From assembly GCA_029851415.1 (NCBI GenBank), contig CM056742.1, forward strand, positions 93,176,748-93,240,747: 64,000 nt of DNA, read 5' to 3'. The stretch comes from Eretmocerus hayati (taxonomy: Eukaryota; Arthropoda; Insecta; Hymenoptera; Aphelinidae). Position 1 is the first letter of the stretch, and every line of letters starts with the position of its first letter. The notes under the pieces are model-generated. The model searched no databases and was not told the origin of the DNA. It worked only from the letters and a program-made list of their open reading frames with translations. The position numbers and the translations under genes were made by a program. Shown here piece by piece: positions 57,719 through 64,000 of the stretch.

Positions 57719-58289
57719 TCGGCAATCGAAAGAGCACAAAATTCCACGTCAACATATGTGGTTTGGGAATCTTAAATGAATTGATGCTAAGAGCTCCACA
57801 ACGGTCAAACAGAGAGGTAGCCCGTAAATTGCACAGGAGCGTTGAAAACTCCCTGAAACTCGGAGGGGAAGCAGTTTGAGGTATCCTCCATGAGGATTCG
57901 AGTTAATGCATTCTTTGAGCAAATTCTTCAGTTGCCTGGGTTTCTCAAATATCACATTCTTTGAAGGTTTTGTGGTTCTTGGGGCCTATTTGGAAGAATC
58001 CCGGCATTCTGACCTCGATAATCGAAAGAGCACAAATATCACGTCGACATATGTGGTTTGAAATTTCAAATGCTATGAGCTCTACAACAGTCAAACAGAG
58101 AGGTAGCCCGTAAATTGTACAGGAGCGTTGAGAACTCCCCTGGAACTTGAAACAAAAGCCATTTGAGGCATTTTTGGTGGAAAACTAAGTTGTTGCATTT
58201 TCAAGACAATGTTCTTGGTCACCTGGGTTTCTCAAGAAACCACATTTTCAGGGGGTTTTGTGGTTTTTGGAGCCTTCTCCGGACGGATA

Positions 58290-58462
58290 CAGTACTCCCT
58301 CGTCAATACGAAGTTGAAGGGACCAAGTTTTTGGTTCGTTATAAGGAGGGATTTAGTGATAACGAGAGAAATACATGAGCTGAACGTTGGAAAGACCAAG
58401 AGATGGCTTGGTATTAACGGAAAATTCTTATTAACCGAGTTCGTAATAACGAGGGAGTACTG
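58290..58462. mobile_element. 173-bp TA-flanked MITE (Tigger-like ends)
   Basis: CAGTACTCCCTCGT at 58290 and its reverse complement ending at 58462, flanked by TA (58288-58289, 58463-58464). Sister repeat units nearby read straight through at this point (GG...ATTCTGACC). The ends resemble those of Tigger/pogo MITEs. Non-coding. Confidence 0.85.
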
Positions 58463-59356
58463 TACTGGAATTCTGACCTCGGAAATCGGAAGAACACAAA
58501 ATTTGACGTTGAAGTATGTATTAATATGTTAAATCGAAGAAGGTCCATGTTAAATCGGAGCAGTCAATCCATTCATACATACGATCACTCTCCTAGTTTG
58601 AGTTCCTCGTTAACTACTATGTACCATCCATTACTCCCAATCCACGACTTACAAGTGGAATATCTGTTAGTCCATCATACCATCAGATCCTCTAGATCAT
58701 GTATCGTGATCATAATCCAAAATATGCATGTTGAAGGTCTTCAAAAGGTCGAATCTTAGAGCTAGACAACAGAATAATTGAAATATCGGAGTTTAGAGCT
58801 AGACAACAGATCCTAAAGGAATGGTCTTGAGAAATGCAACAACTGTATCCCTCATGAAAAATGCCTCAAATTGCTTCCCCTTCGATTTGCAAGGGATTTT
58901 CCAAGACTTCTGTGTAATTCACGAGCTACCTCTCTATTTGACTGTTGTAGAGCTTATAGTATCAATTTATACAAAATTCCCAACCCAATTATTTTGACGT
59001 GAAATGTTGTTCTCCGATTGCCGTGGTCAGAATCCCCAAATTCCTTCGGAAAACGTCACGAAAATCATAAGAACCTCAGAAATGTGGTTTTCCGAAGAAC
59101 CCGGGCAACCAAGGAATTCGTCCAAAAATATTTCAAACTGCTTTCCCTCCCAGTTCCAACCCAAATACTGTGTCTTTCAGCCGATTTTCACGGTCTGATG
59201 AGGGCCACCATCATAAGAGTTCTGGGCGAGTCTCGGGGAGAAGGATTTAGACCCTAGATGACGAAACCTACAATTTGACAGCTTGAAATATCTCAATATC
59301 GCCCATTTGGTGAGGAAGCATAATTGTGCCAACTTGTAATTTCTCCCCCACTATGC

Positions 59357-59630
59357 GGCGCGAGTAAAGGCGTCTCCACACTCTTCACGTCTTTACAGTG
59401 AAGCCGGCGGAGTTATCACAACTGGTTCGGGCGTTAGGTAGAATACATGTCCAACTTCTCTGTCAAAGCCATCAATGTGTTTGTCTCAAAGGATCACTCG
59501 TCTCGGTGTAGGTGAATCGTACACCCACCCACTCCTGTTCAGATTGGCTTTGAGCAAGCTAGCTATCTTCTCTTTGGTTCTTCTGGGAATTGTGGGTTCA
59601 AAGAGAATCCCCTATGGTTTTATCAGTAAG
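59357..59630 (-). other. Presumed start of Lim1 intron 1
   Basis: Unique sequence between the foldback element and the donor site of the LIM exon; no other feature. Confidence 0.5.
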
Positions 59631-59638
59631 CAACTTAC

Positions 59639-59811
59639 TTGAAGAAGTCCTTTCTGCAGAAAAGTTTAGCTTCTCTTGAAAAACACTTCTCGTGGAGAGG
59701 GTTCCGGCAATCGCAGCAGCGCACGCAGTCCGCATGCCAAGCTCGGTCGACTACATTGAACAAAAACTTGTCCATGATAGGTTTGTCACATCCTGCACAT
59801 GACAGGAGCAT
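59639..59811 (-). CDS. Lim1: Lim1 (Lhx1/5 class) first coding exon, LIM domain 1
   Basis: 57 codons plus two bases. The peptide [12 protein letters not shown], then [14 protein letters not shown], then [16 protein letters not shown] is a complete first LIM domain: zinc ligands C-x2-C, H-x2-C, C-x2-C and C-x2-D are all present. It matches the Lhx1/Lim1 class (FLxNVxDRAWHxxCVxCCxC, EKCFSRExKLxCxxDFF). The exon ends AA|GTAAGTTG (donor at 59638-59631), at the same point, just after the first LIM domain, where the first coding exon ends in vertebrate Lhx1. An upstream in-frame ATG at 59847 would add 12 residues, but a TTGCAG acceptor-like site lies between, so the ATG at 59811 is preferred. Lim1 is a LIM-homeodomain transcription factor of embryonic patterning. 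The second LIM domain and homeodomain are not found in the window. Confidence 0.85.
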
Positions 59812-60015
59812 TGCCAGATTCTTCTCCCCTGCAACGAAGATTGTCATGATTGATTGCGAATCCCTGGGAATAACCAGAAAAGTTGCTTCGCTTTCGGAAG
59901 GAGTGATCGGTCGATTAATTAATTACTTCTATTCGCCCGAGAGGAAAAAGTTTGATGCCGGAAATCAAGATTCGCTTTTGAAATTGGTAGAGGCTCGACA
60001 ATTTTGCTCCTATTC
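59812..60015 (-). promoter_or_regulatory. Upstream of the Lim1 exon: 5' leader or intron end
   Basis: Either 5' UTR continuing upstream or a short leader exon boundary (TTGCAG at about 59829-59834 on the minus strand). No TATA box is evident. Confidence 0.3.
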
Positions 60016-60828
60016 GATCTTTTGGGATTGGGCTTGATGTGAGATATCAAACGCAACGTATTCTTTCATAAAATCCTATGGTGCTCAAAATTTCGCTAAG
60101 AGTCTCAAAAAGCGACAGTTCGATGAGAACTGAAAAGATGCAATTACTCAAAAACATATATTCGTATCTCTTTGAATTCATTCAAGGAAGTACTCTAAAC
60201 GATGACAAACATATTGCATTTGCCCCGGTAGGCGCTAAAGATTCGTGGGAGGTGCTAAAAGAAATTTTTTGCACGAAAAATTCTATAAACCAAACTATTG
60301 TTGAAACTATTGTAGAGAGGTCTATTCCCTTTCCCAAGAGTATCGTAGTTCCATGTCTGTTTCCCAAGATGATTAATTTCGGGATCTACCGCTGAATTCT
60401 GTTCTTGAGTGATTACAGCGGAATTTAGTGATAGATCCCGACATTACCCGTCGTAGGACACCTCCATGGGATTACGATACTCTTGGAAAAGGAGATTGAC
60501 CTTTCGAGAGACCTTTCCACAATAGTCGTTACCGAGTTCCAACAATGATCTGGTTTTTGAGATTTTTTTCAGAAAAATTTTTAGCGCCTCCCACTAATCC
60601 TTAGCACCTACCGGAGCAAATGCATCATGTTTGTCATCGTTTAGAGTACTTTCTTGGATGATTCCAAAGGGGAAACGAATATATGTTTTTGAGTGATTGC
60701 ATTTCCTTCAATCTCCATCAAATTGTCGATATTTGGGACTCTATGCGAAATTTTGAGCTTCATAGGATTTTATCCTGATAGAATTCTTTGCGTACGATAT
60801 CTCCCATGAAGCCCCATCTCGGAAGATC
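60016..60828. mobile_element. 0.8-kb foldback element upstream of Lim1
   Basis: Arms of about 380 bp meet near 60405: GGGCTTGATGTGAGATATC (60029) matches, in reverse, 60792-60816; ATAAAATCCTATG (60068) with its partner near 60765; TACTCTAAACGATGACAAAC (60191) with its partner near 60632; TTTCGGGATCTACCGCTGAATTC with its partner at 60413-60450. The arms differ by scattered substitutions. The 105-codon ORF inside the left arm is not conserved in the right arm. Confidence 0.75.
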
Positions 60829-60945
60829 CATTAGGAGCGGAGTTGTGTGAGATCGGATACTATAGGATGAGCTGAGTATTTTCTATAGAATATTGTGCAA
60901 TGGAAATGATTCAATCACATTCGAAAACCTATAAGATGATAGTCT
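60829..60945. other. Short spacer
   Basis: Nothing recognised. Confidence 0.4.
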
Positions 60946-61575
60946 GGGTACCCAGGAACCATCTGAGATACCCAGAAGATTCATTACAAGTCAGCACCTT
61001 CGGCCATTGGGCTCGAAAATGAGCGGAATATTGCGTGGAGTCATGTTTTGCGTAGTTCAGGCAGCAGTGTGGGCAGCTAAGTGTTCCAATGAGCCCAGAA
61101 CTCCACAGATCTCCGGTCTCAACATTCGTTAACTATCGGAGATACCCAGGGAAATGTATCACTAGTCGGCATCCTCGGTCGTAGGGCCCAGAAACATATC
61201 AGATCTTCGAGAAGGTTGTGCTCCATACAATGTAGGTGACACCATGGCCTAGTGAGTGTTCCGATGGAGTCAGAACTCGACAAAACCGTAATCCCAGTAA
61301 ACGTCGACCATTCGGGATGATCAAATGATTCGTCACCGGTCAGCATCCTCAGCCATGGGGCCCAAAAAGGAAGGAATCTTGCCCAGAGTCAATATTCGCG
61401 CCATTTAGATGACACTGTGGGCTGTGATGAGTTCCAATGGGTCCAAAACTCCACAAAACTCTAGACTGGTTACTCAGAAATGACCAGAGATATCCAGAGA
61501 ATTCGTCATCGGTGAGCTTCCTTGGTTATGGGGCCCAAAACTGAGCGAAATATTGCGTAGAGTCATTAAAGGGGT
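60946..61575. repeat. About 180-bp tandem repeat, 3.5 diverged copies
   Basis: Words such as GAGATACCCAG, GTCAGCATCCTCxGCCATGGGGCCC, GAGCGxAATATTGCGTxGAGTCAT and GTTCCAATGxGxCCAxAACTCCAC recur near 60972/60994, 61137/61160, 61336 and 61495/61512. Diverged from one another. Confidence 0.7.
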
Positions 61576-62400
61576 GAGGTGATCGATGCGGGGACCTGAG
61601 AGCCTATGCTACAAGTTTTTTGCCATGATAAGTTACAATAATGTGGGAGCGTGCAAGAGTAATCGTGTAATGAGCACTAAAAGGGTTCACTCGAAATACT
61701 GTAGTATATTCTGCTGTAAAAGTGTCCATACATAAGGCACAGGAAAGACGTGGAGAGAAATGTGCGCGGCACTGATGAATGAACTATAATGATCAAAGGA
61801 AGGAAGTGAGATATTACGGGGGAGGGGGAGGTCATGGAACGCACACCGACGCGATGTTACTTTTGGAGACGCGGGAGCTGCTGACAACGTGCAGCTTCGC
61901 TTGCGGTTGCTAACTGGCGTGGCCCAAGCGATTTGAGCAGCTCGCCACCCAGAGCCTCAGTCACCTCATACAAATGGCCCATTTGAACTGATCATTTGGC
62001 ATGCATGACAAAGAACATCTGAATTCTAGGAGAAACGAAAGAGTGAGAGGCAATGACTCAGACTCAAGCACCGAACTACTCGGAAGTTCCCCAATGCACA
62101 ACTTTATGCGAGCATTCCGCCCCTTTCGCTTGACCTAGGCAAGCAAGACTAGACAAGAATCTGCATCAGTTAGACTCCCAATATGGGGGCAAATGATTGA
62201 GAAATATGAGCGTTTGAGTAACTCCTTGACCAGAGAGATCCCAAAATATGACAGATCAGCTGATATGAATGTACACTACAAATTGCAAACAAGTTAACAT
62301 TTCGATATATAAAGGGACTAGGCGGTTAAGCATGGTGAAGTGGACCTTGTCAGATATGGCCTCGAAAGTATTTTTCCCCACTGTCTAACACCAAATGATG
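61576..62400. other. Gene-free spacer
   Basis: It contains a G-rich patch (61818-61832). No repeat or gene that I can support. Confidence 0.4.
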
Positions 62401-62675
62401 GGGGAAGCAAAGGTTTGTAGGTCCCAAAGTCGCCCCTGTTTTTTACAGCACCCCAGAAACCCTCTAAAAAACGCTAAAAATCGATGTTCCTTCTATCAAA
62501 TCGCATTCTGACGCATTTCAACGAGTCGATCGGAAAATTTTTTGACATACTCTTGAAATGTGGTCAATCATGAAGAAAATATTTTCATTCCGACAACTCT
62601 CGATTGCGGCCCTAGAAAAAATTCTTCAAAACTTCAAAGTCAATTTTCTCATGTAAATTGGAAAGAACTATGTTA

Positions 62676-64000
62676 GGACACCATTGCATCGTGTTCATTA
62701 GGTTATTTTGCATCGAAAACGGGTATTTTCAGAATTTTTTAGGTGGTGGAACATGGTCAAAAGTGCAAAAAATCGTTTTCAAAGCAAATTTCAATTCAGT
62801 AATTTGCATCTTCTGCGCATGCGCGTCCTCCTACGTCTCTGTAGTATTCTCAATCGATAGCTGATGCAATTTCCTTCAAAATGACCTCTTGAGGAAGTCG
62901 ATTAGACGCAGTGAAACCTGAGATCTAGCTAGTTTAAGAAATAGAAAAATCCAAGGTACCAAATCCGTGAAGCCGTGGCTCCTTCAATGGGCCCGAAAAG
63001 TGCGAATTTTGAGTCGGACTGTTTCAAAGATGTGAACATGTGTTTTCGATGTAATTTTTGACGTAGAAACCGAATCCGTGGTCAGTTTTGTTCCAAACCT
63101 TCAAGATTTTTGATGACACTCAAAAAACCGACCGGGGGGTGTACGGCCATTTCCAGCCTTCTTCTACACATTTGAGATGTATGATGAGTATAGTCAAAGG
63201 TTTGAACTTGTCGCATAGAGGATGCAAGTACGTTTTCCTTTGTGTTTTGACCAGTTGATGATGATGCCGATGATTTCGAGGCTTGGGATTGAGTTGGGAG
63301 TCAGATTTGGGCTGATGGAGCTATATTTTGTTTTATGATCTCATCAGAGAAAACTGCATGATGCACCTTATATCTCTCTCTCGAGTTATTTCTGTGCCTC
63401 AAAACCATCGCTATTGTCTTCAGCTGGTCGAAATACAAAGGAAAACATACTTGCATACTCTATGCGACAAGTTCAAACCTTTGCCGATACGCATCATACA
63501 TCTCAAATGTGTAGAAAAAGGCTGGAGATGGCCGTACACCCCCCGGTCGGTTTTTTGAGTGTCATCAAAAATCATGAAGGTTCGGAACAAAACTGACCAC
63601 GGATTCGGTTCCTACCTCAGAAATTACATCGAAAACACATATTCACATCTTTGAAACAGTCCGACTCAAAATTCGCACTTTTCGGGCCCATTGAAGGAGC
63701 CACGGCTTCACGGATTTGGTACCTTGGATTTTTCCATTTCTCAAACTAGCTAGATCTCAGGTTTTACTACATCAAATTGACTTTCTCAAGGGGTCATTTT
63801 GAAGGAAATTGCATCAGCTATCGATTGAGAATACTTTCGGAGACGTAGGAGGACGCGCATGCGCAGAAGATGCAAATTACTGAATCAAATTTTGCTTTGA
63901 AAATGGTTTTTGAGATTTTTGACCATGTTCCACCACCTGAAAAATCCCAAAAATACCTGTTTTTGATGCAAAATAACCTGATAAACACGATGCAATAGTT
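62676..64000. mobile_element. Large palindrome (foldback), right end outside the window
   Basis: The left arm (from at least 62676 to about 63280) is the reverse complement of about 63398-64000: CATTGCATCGTGTT (62682) pairs with the last bases of the window; GTACCAAATCCGTGAAGCC (62956) with its partner near 63715; GACCGGGGGGTGTACGGCCA with its partner near 63540; TTTGAACTTGTCGCATAGAG with its partner near 63462. The loop is about 115 bp. The arm probably extends left of 62676 as well. No coding capacity seen. Confidence 0.85.

Larger units (their letters stand above)
51354..59356. mobile_element. Foldback element of about 285-bp repeats, split by an LTR element
   Basis: The outer ends GCACAGTGGGG (51354) and GCATAGTGGGG (inward from 59356) start matching arms: TTGGCACAA (51376) and its partner near 59325, CTATGATGGTGGC-like and ATCGGCTGAAA-like words. 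Inside, about 285-bp units (AGxGGxAAGCAATTTxAG, then CCACATTTTCTGAG, GGTTTTTGGGG, then CGTAAATTGCAxAGGAG) repeat near 51565, 51835, 52125, 57868 and 58150 in direct orientation, and in reverse at 58800-59190. Removing the LTR retrotransposon (52260-57718) and one target copy leaves about 2.5 kb. No transposase. The target duplication is not resolved. Confidence 0.7.

Overview
The window looks like a repeat-dense, AT-rich intergenic or intronic region of an animal genome, most likely an arthropod and probably an insect. The reasons are an R1-clade non-LTR retrotransposon, a PIF/Harbinger transposon paired with a MADF-domain gene, Tigger/pogo elements, and a single recognisable host exon that encodes the first LIM domain of a Lim1 (Lhx1/5) LIM-homeodomain protein on the minus strand at 59.6-59.8 kb. 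I cannot name the species. Almost everything else is mobile or tandemly repeated DNA, nested several levels deep.

Left part (about 2.0-22.8 kb): a very large DNA-transposon-like structure. Both outer ends carry clusters of an inward-facing CTGGGACGC word. Next come inverted arms (2.37-2.74 plus 9.79-11.7 kb on the left, 20.7-22.6 kb on the right). The core holds two convergent genes: a three-exon MADF-domain gene (+, 12374-14187) and a two-exon HARBI1-type DDE transposase (-, 18532-16686) with an early in-frame stop. The left arm is interrupted by a 7,047-bp unit (2744-9790) that has its own short inverted termini and is filled with two satellite families (about 163 bp and 249 bp). The right arm shows the corresponding empty site.

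22.8-26.2 kb: a foldback element with about 1.3-kb arms and a TATA duplication. One arm carries a 208-bp TTAA-flanked MITE that the other arm lacks.

26.9-34.1 kb: an R1-clade non-LTR retrotransposon (minus strand, ORF1 gag-like, ORF2 endonuclease plus reverse transcriptase) with three short truncated copies head-to-tail beyond its 3' end. Every copy ends in poly(A) followed by (GA)n, so the element appears to target (GA/TC)n microsatellite. A further non-LTR-like 3' tail (stem-loop, AATAAA, CAAT repeats) lies at 34.4 kb.

35-51 kb: a 1.2-kb foldback, a 316-bp satellite, a relic of a non-LTR reverse transcriptase C-terminus, a deleted Tigger element with a retained reading frame inside one copy of a duplicated segment, a 143-bp satellite that flips strand midway, and two inverted copies of a roughly 530-bp repeat with a tRNA-like core.

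51.3-59.4 kb: a foldback element built of about 285-bp repeats, split by a 5,459-bp LTR retrotransposon (351-bp LTRs, TCGG duplication) that carries only gag-like coding sequence, and also hit by a 173-bp TA-flanked MITE. 59.6-64.0 kb: the Lim1 exon, an 0.8-kb foldback, a roughly 180-bp tandem repeat, and one end of a large palindrome running off the window.

Functionally the window is an arena of transposons. The only coupled gene pair is MADF plus HARBI1. The only host gene is Lim1, whose second LIM domain and homeodomain are not seen to the left, so if the exon is functional its first intron would be very long and hold most of the elements described here.
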